64,000 nucleotides of DNA from Butyrivibrio sp. X503. GTDB lineage: Bacteria > Bacillota > Clostridia > Lachnospirales > Lachnospiraceae. A program made the translations under genes and the position numbers. This document shows, piece after piece, positions 52,427 to 61,342 of this stretch. Position 1 is the stretch's first letter; each line of letters starts with the position of its first letter. The notes beneath the pieces are model-generated. The model was not told where the DNA came from and ran no database searches. It saw only the letters and a list, made by a program, of their open reading frames with translations. The stretch is from positions 434,001 through 498,000 of the forward strand of contig NZ_RAIQ01000002.1 in the NCBI RefSeq assembly GCF_003625475.1, in the 5' to 3' direction.

Positions 52427-54253
52427 TTACATCACCTTCTTAAATTCGCCGTCCATAAACAGATAAACCTCGGTCCTGTCTTCCGGAAGATAATATAGCT
52501 TACCGTAGATATTCGTCAGGACATTTGCATCCTTAGATACGACCTGATTGCTGCCCTCCGTAGTATTAACGCGCCACAGTTTACCGCCTTTTAAGTAATA
52601 AAGCCAGTTATCCTCAACGTTCCACATGATCCCGTCATCGAGCGGATCCACGTAGCTTGGAAGACCGGATGCGACAAGTGTAGCTTTGTCTTTTTCCAGG
52701 TAATAAATGTCACCGTCAGAGATCAGCCAGATCTTCTTAAGGTCATAGCTGCTGACAAAACCGTCAACCTCAAAATCATCGTAGACAATCGACTCTACGG
52801 AAGCTTTATCGTCAAAATCAAATCGATAGAATTTACCCTCGCTTGCGTAAAATACGCTTCTCTTCTCACCATCCGATTTCATGATTATATTCGATACGTC
52901 AGAATAAGTGCGAGGAAGCTTGGTAATACCGGAGTTATCACTGTTCATCGCAAATATAGTCTTATCCTTCGTGATAAAAAGAATGTCTGTAAGCGAAGGG
53001 GCATCACAGTATGTGGTGTTCGCAACCTGTCCGTATGGCTGAGTAAGACAGTCTGTGATAATACCCGAAAGCTTAGAATCGGATAATTTCTGATAGCTGT
53101 CATTGGTATAGAACTTATAATGATAAGTTCCGTCTTTTCCGGTTGCCACAATCTCCTTGCAATCGGAACTTATAAAAGTATCCGTGATCTCAGCCCCATC
53201 AAATAAAGGGAAGCACAGCGCGCTGTCAAAGCCACTGAAACACGAATTGGTTCTATTAATATAAAACATTTGCTTGTCATCCGATACACAAACAGGATCG
53301 GCAAGTACGATATCGATCATCTCTTCCTTCACATCTTTTCCGCCGATAAAAAGCTGAAAACCTTCAAGAGTATATCTCGAATATGCAACATACTTTCCGC
53401 TCGGAGAAATAACCGGTGAACTGCGAACAACGTTTTCCGCGATAAGTTCTGAACTTCCGTTATCGGTGTCAATAACATACAATGAGCCGACTTCTTCATC
53501 CCCCTTGGTTCCCGTGGGAATCAAATAAAACATACTGCTTCCTTTAGGGGAAATATCGGCGCATACGGCATTCGGAGCAAATTCAATATCAGCAGCCTCT
53601 TTATTTATATATCTGAATCCGTCGTTAACCAGAACCATTCCTCCGGAGAGATCGGTCGTCTGTGCGATAGCCATCGGTTCTCCCAGATACTCGGTATTGA
53701 CCTGTCCGCTTGAACTCACAAACGCTCCCTGTACAGGAACAACCCATTCGCCATTAAAATAATCATAGGGTCCCGTGTAATCTTCAGCAGTGTATTCAAC
53801 AGAACCGCCATTATCATCCGACTCTTCAGACGAATCCGTTTCTTCAACCGAAGAGTACGTATCACTTTCCTCTTCTTTTTGGTTATATTCATTACCAAAT
53901 GTGGATTTATAAGTCCTGATCACAGCCGACACAACCCCGCCGACTACAAAAAGCGCAACAAGCCCAATAAGAAACGCCACCAAAACTTTGTTTTCCTTCT
54001 TTGGCGGAGCCACATAGATATTTCGAGGCATTTCGTAATTCATTTGAGGCGGAATATAGGTACTCGGAGCTGCATTCCTATTTGGAATAAACTGCGTGTT
54101 CTGCTGCGCATTTGCATTCTCCTGCGCAGAATTATTTGACTGAGAATTTTCTTCCTGCTCAGAAAAAGAAGCATCGTGTTCAACCGGTGCTCCGCAGTTC
54201 ATGCAAAATTTCTGATTCTTATTTACTATCTGCCCACAGATCTTACAATACAA
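52427..54253 (-). CDS. zinc-ribbon membrane protein with propeller-like ectodomain
   Basis: The 608-aa product begins with a zinc ribbon (MYCKICGQIVNKNQKFCMNC), then a Gln/Asn-rich linker, a transmembrane helix (about residues 88-110, VLVAFLIGLVALFVVGGVV) and a Ser/Glu-rich segment. Residues about 165-600 form a seven-blade-like domain with repeated GxxLYxLxxDGxx patterns (NWLYYLKGGKLWRVNTTEG), in DUF5050 style. The zinc ribbon is cytoplasmic and the propeller outside. Related in layout to the protein at 1119-2129. ATG 54253 follows GGGGATGAAAA. Confidence 0.8.
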   Translation of the reverse strand: MYCKICGQIVNKNQKFCMNCGAPVEHDASFSEQEENSQSNNSAQENANAQQNTQFIPNRNAAPSTYIPPQMNYEMPRNIYVAPPKKENKVLVAFLIGLVALFVVGGVVSAVIRTYKSTFGNEYNQKEEESDTYSSVEETDSSEESDDNGGSVEYTAEDYTGPYDYFNGEWVVPVQGAFVSSSGQVNTEYLGEPMAIAQTTDLSGGMVLVNDGFRYINKEAADIEFAPNAVCADISPKGSSMFYLIPTGTKGDEEVGSLYVIDTDNGSSELIAENVVRSSPVISPSGKYVAYSRYTLEGFQLFIGGKDVKEEMIDIVLADPVCVSDDKQMFYINRTNSCFSGFDSALCFPLFDGAEITDTFISSDCKEIVATGKDGTYHYKFYTNDSYQKLSDSKLSGIITDCLTQPYGQVANTTYCDAPSLTDILFITKDKTIFAMNSDNSGITKLPRTYSDVSNIIMKSDGEKRSVFYASEGKFYRFDFDDKASVESIVYDDFEVDGFVSSYDLKKIWLISDGDIYYLEKDKATLVASGLPSYVDPLDDGIMWNVEDNWLYYLKGGKLWRVNTTEGSNQVVSKDANVLTNIYGKLYYLPEDRTEVYLFMDGEFKKVM

Positions 54254-54319
54254 TTTTTCATCCCCACTTTCTAAAAAGCTTAGGTCTTACAGTCACGTTA
54301 ATAATACTATAAATTATTA

Positions 54320-55024
54320 TCACATATAATTTTGTTTTACGGCACCTTCAAACAAGATTCTGTTTTCCTCAGTGTAGCCAACCTTGACATTCGGATTTTT
54401 CATTGCGATCACTCCAATAATCTGATCGGCATATTTCCTGTTGGCATCATTATTATGCGCTCTGAAAATTACCTTTTTTCCAATTTCTTTTCCATAAATC
54501 GCAACACCGATATTGTCCTTTATCTTAGCACTCTCAAATCCGATTATATCTCCATATTCCCACTCAACATCGGTATACTTGACCATAAATGTATCAACAT
54601 CTTCCTTGCTTACTGCGCCGCTATACATTTTATGAAGTTTAATGATGTAGTTTTCGGTCAGATACAAATTGTAAGGGAACTTATATGTATTCATCCTATC
54701 AAGTTCCTCTTCAATAATTGCATAATCAAAATCCGAAAAATTTTTTAAATTGCCTATGTATTTGATAAACTCAATAAAAAATCTTATGAAAGCGCAAAAT
54801 GCCGCTATACATATGATTATCACAAAATTACTGGAAGAAACAATATCGATCAAAACCTGATTATGAGTAACTATAGAATATGCTATAAGTCCCAGAAGAA
54901 TAGCACCTATCAAAAACGATCCTATGATCTCTAAATACAAAACCGAAAGATTCTTTTTAACTATCTTTGAAGATATTCTGCCCCATGCTCTAAAAAAAGA
55001 TACTTGATTCCCCGCTGTTTTCAT
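54320..55024 (-). CDS. YcxB-like two-helix membrane protein
   Basis: The 234-aa product has two transmembrane helices (about residues 28-55, IIGSFLIGAILLGLIAYSI, and 65-88) and a soluble C-terminal domain (about 100-234) with YPYNLYLTENYIIKLHK-like beta strands and KKVIFRAHNNDANRKYADQI, which fits the YcxB C-terminal fold. Role unknown. A GGAGGACAGT site precedes ATG 55024. Confidence 0.7.
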   Translation of the reverse strand: MKTAGNQVSFFRAWGRISSKIVKKNLSVLYLEIIGSFLIGAILLGLIAYSIVTHNQVLIDIVSSSNFVIIICIAAFCAFIRFFIEFIKYIGNLKNFSDFDYAIIEEELDRMNTYKFPYNLYLTENYIIKLHKMYSGAVSKEDVDTFMVKYTDVEWEYGDIIGFESAKIKDNIGVAIYGKEIGKKVIFRAHNNDANRKYADQIIGVIAMKNPNVKVGYTEENRILFEGAVKQNYM

Positions 55025-55062
55025 ACTGTCCTCCTATCAATCTAATGATCGTTTGTTACCAC

Positions 55063-55794
55063 TTACATTATAATCCTCTGTAGCTGCTTCTGTGTTGCCA
55101 CCGGATAAATATCATTCATATGCTTTATGATCCTCTTTGCAGATTCTTTCGGATCTTCTTTGTATGCCTTGGTAACATGCTTGTAGCCCCACAGATGCTC
55201 AGGCGTACAGTAAATCGCGATCGGCCAGCCATACTCTTCTCCAAGTTTATTCTTTCTTTGTCTGAAATCGCGGACGCAAAGATACATCTGCATCTGAAGA
55301 CCGGTTATGGTTCCGTCAAAATTCTTTTCTCCGCCTTTTCCAAAACCTGCCTTTGCCTTAAGCTCATTGGAATAAATCTCGGCGTCTTCATTTTCTTCGG
55401 CAAAAAGACTCATGATCTTGCGCTGCTTGGCTGAAGCTTTTCCGTCCTCCCATAGCGCATCGAAATCATATCCGTCTCGTCTTACATTGACAAAATATGG
55501 AAGCCATTTCTTTGAAATGAATCCGGCTTTTTTATCAAAAAACTTGCCGTAGGCGACCTTTCCGCTTCTTGCGATAAGCTCTCGCCACTCCCACGGGTCG
55601 ACTTCAGGATCTCCGCACCACCAGTACTTGGGAACAGTTCGCTCCTCAAGCGAAAATCCGGGAATGTCATTTTTAAAAAGAGGCAAAAAGCCTACTTCAT
55701 TTATGTAGTCAATTGCCTCTTCATAGCTGTGCAAACACTCAGGATCGTTCCAAGATACGCCGTACATTATCCATGTTCCGTTTTCATTTGGCAT
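55063..55794 (-). CDS. AlkZ-related protein
   Basis: The 243-aa product resembles proteins labelled AlkZ-related in Firmicutes: SYEEAIDYINEVGFLPLFKN, IPGFSLEERT, WWCGDPEVDPWEWRELIAR, KVAYGKFFDKKAGFISKKW, and a winged-helix-like FAEENEDAEIYSNELKAKAG. AlkZ-type proteins are DNA glycosylases for crosslinks; this relative lacks a confirmed catalytic motif that I can point to. Begins 41 bp after the GNAT pseudogene; it may be transcribed from the same promoter. Confidence 0.68.
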   Translation of the reverse strand: MPNENGTWIMYGVSWNDPECLHSYEEAIDYINEVGFLPLFKNDIPGFSLEERTVPKYWWCGDPEVDPWEWRELIARSGKVAYGKFFDKKAGFISKKWLPYFVNVRRDGYDFDALWEDGKASAKQRKIMSLFAEENEDAEIYSNELKAKAGFGKGGEKNFDGTITGLQMQMYLCVRDFRQRKNKLGEEYGWPIAIYCTPEHLWGYKHVTKAYKEDPKESAKRIIKHMNDIYPVATQKQLQRIIM

Positions 55795-55834
55795 AAGTCG
55801 CCCTCCATATGAGTGAAACCCAAGTATTTTTCTT

Positions 55835-56040
55835 TTACGTCCAAAGCGATGTTATAAACATCGGCGATGCATCGGTACTCTTTTCAAAGCCGCATCTCTC
55901 GTAGAAATGACTGTCTTAAAATTTTTCATCGCTACTACAAGTTTATCAGGAAAATGTCCTGATGACCAATCAACAGAAAGAAATAAATCCTCAAGCTGCT
56001 CCTTGGTGAAATCTTTAATGTCCTTATATTCAACATTCAT
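55835..56040 (-). pseudogene. GNAT acetyltransferase pseudogene with internal deletion
   Basis: The frame starts at ATG 56040 with MNVEYKDIKDFTKEQLEDLF and SVDWSSGHFPDKLVVAMKNF, the opening of a GNAT protein. Immediately after KTV the reading frame shifts, and the other frame gives FYERCGFEKSTDASPMFITS then LWT and TAA (55837-55835), the C-terminal end of the same family. About 70 codons with the acetyl-CoA-binding site are missing at the junction near 55905-55912. The 62-residue open frame is the broken remainder. Confidence 0.75.
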
Positions 56041-56062
56041 CTTTTGCTCCTGCCTTACGTAT

Positions 56063-56644
56063 TTAGTAGCCCATCGCTTCAGAAACGACAGCGGTCTTTT
56101 CTTTTCCGACGAGTTTCTCGAGAAGTGTGAAAGCTACGTCTGCTGCAGTCTCGGGGCAAAAGCTTGTGATGATGTTCTTATCGACAACGACTCTCTGATC
56201 GGGGATTACGTTAACTCCGAACTCAGCAAGCTCTTTCTGCCTATAGCCATCTCTCAAATGATAGGTCGTTGCGTTTCTGCCCTTGAGAACTCCGCTCTTT
56301 CCGATGGGAAGAGCACCGACGCAGATAGATGCGATGATCTTGCCCTGTCTGTCAAACTCTCTGATGAGCTCAAGAAATTTATCATCATACGCTTCATCAT
56401 AGAAGTTCCACTCGTCGAATCCGCCGGGGATCGCAAGCGCGTCATAATCGCTCACGCTGATCTCATCGATCGTCTTATCCATATTTATCTTGATATCAAA
56501 AGTGGAATTTACAACCTTGGTAAAACCGCATGTAGTGACGTTTACATCGTAGCCGTGGTCATTTCTGGCCCAGCCCATAACGTCAACAAAAGGCGCAAAC
56601 TCCATGTTCTCAAAACCCTTACAGCAAAAAAGTAAAATATTCAT
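56063..56644 (-). CDS. DJ-1/PfpI family protein
   Basis: The 193-aa product has LLFCCKGFENMEF with the conserved Glu, ALAIPGGFDEW, and the nucleophile elbow ASICVGALP with catalytic-type Cys (about residue 107). It belongs to the DJ-1/PfpI/ThiJ superfamily (glyoxalase, chaperone-like or amidase activities). It is preceded by a racemase gene 110 bp upstream, with a small stem GACTCA/TGAGTC between (56730-56748). Confidence 0.85.
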   Translation of the reverse strand: MNILLFCCKGFENMEFAPFVDVMGWARNDHGYDVNVTTCGFTKVVNSTFDIKINMDKTIDEISVSDYDALAIPGGFDEWNFYDEAYDDKFLELIREFDRQGKIIASICVGALPIGKSGVLKGRNATTYHLRDGYRQKELAEFGVNVIPDQRVVVDKNIITSFCPETAADVAFTLLEKLVGKEKTAVVSEAMGY

Positions 56645-56754
56645 AATCGTATAATCTCCTCATATTTTGAAAAAATCCGAAAGGAAGTTCTGCTCTCGCT
56701 TTGCTCGCCAGAACTAAGTAGTACAGCACGACTCAAAAAAACTGAGTCTGCTGA

Positions 56755-57444
56755 TTACTTAAGTGCCTCCCTTGCGGCCTCTGTTGCATGGATTATAGTC
56801 GTGTCATAGACAGGAAGCACACTGTCTCTTTCCTTGATCAGCATTCCGATCTCGGTACAGCCGAGGATAACGCCCTCAGCGCCTCTATCTTTCATGTATG
56901 AGATTATTCTCTGATATTCTTTTCTTGATGAATCAAGCACCTTGCCAAGGCAAAGCTCGTTAAAGATAACGTCGTTTACAAGCTCAATATCTGCTTCATC
57001 GGGGATCATCACTTCAAGTCCCGCATCTACAAGTCTGTCCTTGATAAAGTCCTGAGTCATTGTAAACTTCGTTCCGAGAAGTGCGATCTTTTTATATCCG
57101 TCGCGCTTTATGGCATTTGCCGTCGCATCGGAAATATGAAGGATCGGAACACTTATCTTCTGTTCGATCTGAGGTACAAGCTTGTGCATTGTGTTTGTCG
57201 CGATGACGATGAAATCAGCGCCGGCCTTCTCAAGTCTGACCGCCGCGTCAGTAAGGATCTTGGCATTTCCGTCCCAGTTGCCTTTACTCATGTTGTCTTC
57301 AAGCTCCGCAAAATCAACGTTGTACATCATGATCTTGGAACTGTGGAATCCACCGAGCTTAGCCACTGTTTCCTTATTAAGGATCTCATAATAAGTGATC
57401 GTGCTCTCCCAGCTCATTCCACCTATAAGTCCGATAGTCTTCAT
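56755..57444 (-). CDS. aspartate/glutamate racemase family protein (YgeA/RacX-like)
   Basis: The 229-aa product has GLIGGMSWESTITYYEIL, the IATNTMHKL catalytic loop and a Cys in ILGCTEIGMLI (about residue 190). The first catalytic position is Thr rather than Cys, as in the E. coli L-Asp/Glu racemase YgeA, where the Thr/Cys pair favours L-to-D conversion. Likely substrate aspartate or glutamate. ATG 57444 follows AAGGAGGC. Confidence 0.87.
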   Translation of the reverse strand: MKTIGLIGGMSWESTITYYEILNKETVAKLGGFHSSKIMMYNVDFAELEDNMSKGNWDGNAKILTDAAVRLEKAGADFIVIATNTMHKLVPQIEQKISVPILHISDATANAIKRDGYKKIALLGTKFTMTQDFIKDRLVDAGLEVMIPDEADIELVNDVIFNELCLGKVLDSSRKEYQRIISYMKDRGAEGVILGCTEIGMLIKERDSVLPVYDTTIIHATEAAREALK

Positions 57445-57545
57445 AAAAAAGCCTCCTTGATGTGTGAATATATCTTGAAACTATATCACTCACCAAGGAG
57501 GAATACAATATATTATTACCTTACAATTTTGTAATGGTGCGGTTT

Positions 57546-59297
57546 TCACATAATATCTTCAACGATCTGCTCAGGTGTGATCCTGTTCATCTTAAGCACT
57601 TCGCTTGAAGAAATGCCGTCATAGAATCTCTTTTCGAAGCCGTAGTTAAGGACCTTAACGTCCTTGCCTCCAAGATATGAAGCGATCTTCTGACCAAAGC
57701 CTCCCTCAAGGATACCGTCCTCAAGAGTTACGATCGTATCATGATTCTTGATTAGCTCATCCAAAAGAGCCGTATCAACGCCCGAAGCGTATCTGGGATT
57801 AACAAGTGTTGCCTTTGTTCCGGTCTTCTCTTCGATAAGTGTAGCTGCCTTGCGGCCGATATTAAAGAAATCTCCGAGTGCGAGGACCGCAACCTTCTCA
57901 CCCTTTTCACAAACCTGATACTTATTGAATTCGCCATAGCTCTTGGCAACATCATACTCCGCCGCATTTACGCCATCGCAAGGAACCGCAATGATCGTGG
58001 GATGATCATTCTGCTCAAGGCTGTAATCGAGCATAGCCATAAACTCCTCTCGGTTAGTGGGTGAAAGATATACGATTCCCGGAACGTTTGTAAACATGCC
58101 CATAGCGGATATACCGATATGTGTCGCATCGCCCATTCCAAATATTGATGAAGAATAAAGAACTATCGTTACAGCACTTCCGTTAAGTCCAACGTCCTGA
58201 GTCACCTGATCGTATACTCTCTGAGCAAATGTCGCATTTGTGACAAATACAGGCTTACCGCCGTTCTTTGCAATACCTGAGCACATCGCAACAGCCTGTT
58301 CCTCGGCTATTCCGACATCGACATAATTCTTACCCATAAGTCCTCTTACAACCTCGGTAAGTCCCGCCACTCCCGGTATCGCTGCAGTCACGCATACAAC
58401 CGAATCATCTTTTTTAATCTTTTCAAGCATATAATCCGCAAAAATATCCGAATAAGACTCTCCGCCACCGCCATATTTTTCTCCGGTTTCTCTGTTAAAA
58501 GGAATTGCATAGTGCCACTCTTCCTTATCCTTCTCGGCAGGCGGATAGCCCTTACCCTTCTGTGTATGAACATGAACGACTATCGGATGATCAATGTCTT
58601 TTACCTCAGAAAAAGCCTTGATAAGAGTCTGTATGTCATTGCCCTCTTCTACATACTTATAATCAAGTCCCATCGCCCTGAAAAGATTATTTTCACAAGT
58701 GCCGGCGCTCTTTCTGAGCTCTTCAAGATTCTTGTAAAGACCGCCGTGATTCTCGGCAATGGACTGCTCGTTATCATTAACGATGATGATGAGATTGGAA
58801 TCCATCTCACCTGCATAATCGATACCCTCAAGGGCCTCACCGCCACTGAGAGAGCCGTCACCGATTATTGCAACGACGTTGCCTTTTTTACCCGTAACAT
58901 CACGTCCCTTGGCAAGTCCTGTTGCAAGGCTTACAGAAGTAGAAGTATGTCCAATGTAGAACATATCATGCTCTGACTCATCGGGATGAGTAAAGCCGCA
59001 AACATCGCCAAAGTGTGCATCATCATAGTATGCCACAGCTCTTCCCGTAAGCATCTTGTGAGGATATGTCTGATGTGCAACGTCAAACACAAACTGATCA
59101 ATGGGCGACTCAAATACATAGTGAAGGGCGATCGTAAGCTCAACCGCTCCGAAGTTCGGTCCAAAATGACCGCCTATCTTTGTTGTTCTGTTAAAAAGAG
59201 CCTCTCTGATCTCTGCAGCAAGCTCTATGAGCTCACTCTCAGAAAGCTTTTTCACATCCGAAGGTCCCTGAATATTTTTAAGTAACTTGTATTCCAT
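57546..59297 (-). CDS. dxs: 1-deoxy-D-xylulose-5-phosphate synthase (divergent)
   Basis: The 583-aa TPP enzyme has the first TPP motif GHFGPNFGAVELT, GHTSTSVSLATGLAKGRD, metal motif GDGSLSGGEALEG with later NDN, and C-terminal domains of the transketolase fold (GIAEEQAVAMCSGIAKNGGKP). It is about 40 residues shorter than canonical Dxs, and canonical GHQSYVHK-type residues are altered (AHQTYPHK). It makes 1-deoxy-D-xylulose 5-phosphate for isoprenoids, thiamine or pyridoxine. Whether it is the housekeeping copy cannot be told here. Confidence 0.87.
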   Translation of the reverse strand: MEYKLLKNIQGPSDVKKLSESELIELAAEIREALFNRTTKIGGHFGPNFGAVELTIALHYVFESPIDQFVFDVAHQTYPHKMLTGRAVAYYDDAHFGDVCGFTHPDESEHDMFYIGHTSTSVSLATGLAKGRDVTGKKGNVVAIIGDGSLSGGEALEGIDYAGEMDSNLIIIVNDNEQSIAENHGGLYKNLEELRKSAGTCENNLFRAMGLDYKYVEEGNDIQTLIKAFSEVKDIDHPIVVHVHTQKGKGYPPAEKDKEEWHYAIPFNRETGEKYGGGGESYSDIFADYMLEKIKKDDSVVCVTAAIPGVAGLTEVVRGLMGKNYVDVGIAEEQAVAMCSGIAKNGGKPVFVTNATFAQRVYDQVTQDVGLNGSAVTIVLYSSSIFGMGDATHIGISAMGMFTNVPGIVYLSPTNREEFMAMLDYSLEQNDHPTIIAVPCDGVNAAEYDVAKSYGEFNKYQVCEKGEKVAVLALGDFFNIGRKAATLIEEKTGTKATLVNPRYASGVDTALLDELIKNHDTIVTLEDGILEGGFGQKIASYLGGKDVKVLNYGFEKRFYDGISSSEVLKMNRITPEQIVEDIM

Positions 59298-59329
59298 AAA
59301 TAATCCTTTCTAACGTGCTGTGCCTCTGA

Positions 59330-60007
59330 TTATTTCTTGCCTCTCTCAAGCATAGGTCTTGCTATCTTTATATTAAAGAAATCGATGAGCGGTCCCATAA
59401 AGAACGCGGTGATTATCGTTCCGACACCTGCTATCGTAGGGATCTTGCCGATCGCATTACCTGCCATTACAAATAAAGCGCAGCCAAGAGTTACACAAAC
59501 AAGATCTGTGCAGATCCTGATGTACTTGAACTTTCCAAGCTTCCACTTATTTGCCATAACGATGGCAACCGCGTCATATGTCGAAACACCGAGATCCGCC
59601 GTCATATAAAGAGCCGAACCAAAGCAGATGATCACGATTCCTATGATCAGGCAGATGATCCTAAAGATCATAGACGGATTCGGAAATACCTTTTGAAGTG
59701 CTGCGTACGTAAATTGTGTGATATATCCCAAAAGAAACAGATTGATAAAGGTTGCGATACCGATGTTATGCCTGTCCGCAACCAAGCTGAATATTAAAAG
59801 AATCGCATTTACAATTACATACAAGGTACCGAATTCGATCGGAATGATCGCATCAAGTCCGCTCATAAGAGACTGAAACGGATCTACGCCGAGCGCGGCA
59901 AGCTTAAAGATACCGACACTTATCGCACAGATAATAACGCCTGCAAGAGACATGGCGATACGCCTTTTTCTCTCAGACAAAAACTTAATGATATCCGTAT
60001 TAGACAT
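59330..60007 (-). CDS. YczE/YitT-type membrane protein
   Basis: ATG 60007 with GGGAAGGAAAAAGA gives 225 aa with five to six hydrophobic helices: RIAMSLAGVIICAISVGIFK, FGTLYVIVNAILLIFSLVA, IFRIICLIIGIVIICFG and others. The loop KLAALGVDPFQSLMSGL and MTADLGVSTYDAVAIVM are typical of the YitT/YczE group of uncharacterised integral membrane proteins. It lies between the AraC gene (42 bp) and dxs (32 bp) in one likely operon. Confidence 0.82.
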   Translation of the reverse strand: MSNTDIIKFLSERKRRIAMSLAGVIICAISVGIFKLAALGVDPFQSLMSGLDAIIPIEFGTLYVIVNAILLIFSLVADRHNIGIATFINLFLLGYITQFTYAALQKVFPNPSMIFRIICLIIGIVIICFGSALYMTADLGVSTYDAVAIVMANKWKLGKFKYIRICTDLVCVTLGCALFVMAGNAIGKIPTIAGVGTIITAFFMGPLIDFFNIKIARPMLERGKK

Positions 60008-60049
60008 TCTTTTTCCTTCCCTCATAAAAAATACTGATATATGGGCAGC

Positions 60050-60916
60050 TTACCTCTCTTTTATGTACAGATCCCTGTACTCTCCGGGAGCCATGCCCTT
60101 TTCGTTATGAAACACCCTGTTAAAGCTCGGAATACTCTGGAAGCCCGATAACATCGCAACCTCCGTGAGTGTCATCCCCTTGTTGGAAAGAAGCTCTATA
60201 GCTTTCTCCAGACGGATCATGTTTAGCCACTTATTGTAATTCATTCCGGTAACTTCTTTGAACATTCTGGAAAAATAGTCCCTGCTGATGCCGACTCTTT
60301 TTGCCATAGTAGTTTGAGAAAGGTCGTCGGAAGTCAGATTATTCTTGATATAATCAGTAACTCCGATCATCCTCTTCATGACGTCATCCGTATATCCGTT
60401 GTGTGCTCCCGGCTGGATCTCGGGAACAAACTCCTCTCTGTACTCATCAAGTGTCATCATAAACTCCATTAAAAGCATGCAACACTTAAGCTCACGGTCG
60501 GGTCCGTCCGAAAAGAATATCTCTTTCATCTTATACGTGATCTCTTTAAGCTTGGCTGCCAGGAGCGGATGCGAATTGATGCAGATGACATGCAGATTCC
60601 TGTAAAAATGCATGATTCTTTGAAGATCAAAGAGTGAATTGACAAAAGCATTGCTAAACTGAATAACAAGCGCTTCTTCTCTGTCCGCGTCAACTATAGA
60701 ATGCATCTCCATAGGCCATGCCAGCACGAAATCACCCTCTACAAGAGTGTACGTGTCCTGATTGACCTTATATACATTGGTCTTGCCCGGTCCCACGAGA
60801 ATAATCTCGCCGTAGGAATGCCAATGCATCTGGTAGCTGCGCTCTTTAAAGCCGGTAGACATATTAAAAGCGCTCACGTTATCAAAACCGTATGTTTCGT
60901 ATTGACTGTAATCCAT
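60050..60916 (-). CDS. AraC-family transcriptional regulator
   Basis: The 288-aa product has an N-terminal cupin sensing domain (about residues 20-110, MHWHSYGEIILVGPGKTNVY, GDFVLAWPMEMHSI) and two C-terminal helix-turn-helices (about 185-285) with VGISRDYFSRMFKEVTGMNY, KWLNMIRLEKAIELL and AMLSGFQSIPSFNRVFHNEK. It may regulate the downstream membrane protein and dxs genes; the ligand is unknown. Confidence 0.92.
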   Translation of the reverse strand: MDYSQYETYGFDNVSAFNMSTGFKERSYQMHWHSYGEIILVGPGKTNVYKVNQDTYTLVEGDFVLAWPMEMHSIVDADREEALVIQFSNAFVNSLFDLQRIMHFYRNLHVICINSHPLLAAKLKEITYKMKEIFFSDGPDRELKCCMLLMEFMMTLDEYREEFVPEIQPGAHNGYTDDVMKRMIGVTDYIKNNLTSDDLSQTTMAKRVGISRDYFSRMFKEVTGMNYNKWLNMIRLEKAIELLSNKGMTLTEVAMLSGFQSIPSFNRVFHNEKGMAPGEYRDLYIKER

Positions 60917-60987
60917 AATCCACCCTTTTACTTCTTATATTTTGACTTTAACACTATCAAATTTTGTCCTATTTATTTTATCAAATA

Positions 60988-61161
60988 TCACTCTGCTATA
61001 GAATACTGCATAAACTCATACTTAAGCTTAGTTCCGACTGCAATACTTTCGGGCAAAAGAGCTCTCGCAACAAGCTTAAGATCGTCTGATTCTATATCGC
61101 ATCTCTTAAGATTGGCATAATCTCCGTCAATGCTGTCTACTACGTAGTACCAGGTTTCCAT
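60988..61161 (-). CDS. DUF3006-like small protein
   Basis: ATG 61161 after GGAGAACACTT gives 57 aa: METWYYVVDSIDGDYANLKR, then ARALLPESIAVGTKLKYEFM. It has the DUF3006 layout (a VD-x-x-DG-D-A-L strand followed by LPE-x-x-x-G). Function unknown. Confidence 0.65.
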   Translation of the reverse strand: METWYYVVDSIDGDYANLKRCDIESDDLKLVARALLPESIAVGTKLKYEFMQYSIAE

Positions 61162-61249
61162 AAGTGTTCTCCTTGTCTTTTGCAAAAATATATTTCGTAT
61201 AAATATACTACCATAACTTAAGGGGCGGGGTTAATGATTCATTTTCCTC

Positions 61250-61313
61250 TTGACAATTAATTAAACCAATGGTTTAATTACTACGATGTATCAATTAAAC
61301 CAGCGGTTTAATT
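61250..61313 (+). promoter_or_regulatory. promoter with two TetR-type operators
   Basis: TTGACA (61250-61255) and TTTAAT (61273-61278) are 17 bp apart. A 23-bp palindrome TAATTAAACC-AAT-GGTTTAATTA (61258-61280) covers the spacer and -10, and a second AATTAAACC-AGC-GGTTTAATT (61293-61313) follows, centres 34 bp apart. The tetR gene lies in the same operon, so negative autoregulation is the natural reading. Confidence 0.85.
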
Positions 61314-61342
61314 AAAATATATACTTCAGGAGCGACCATATT

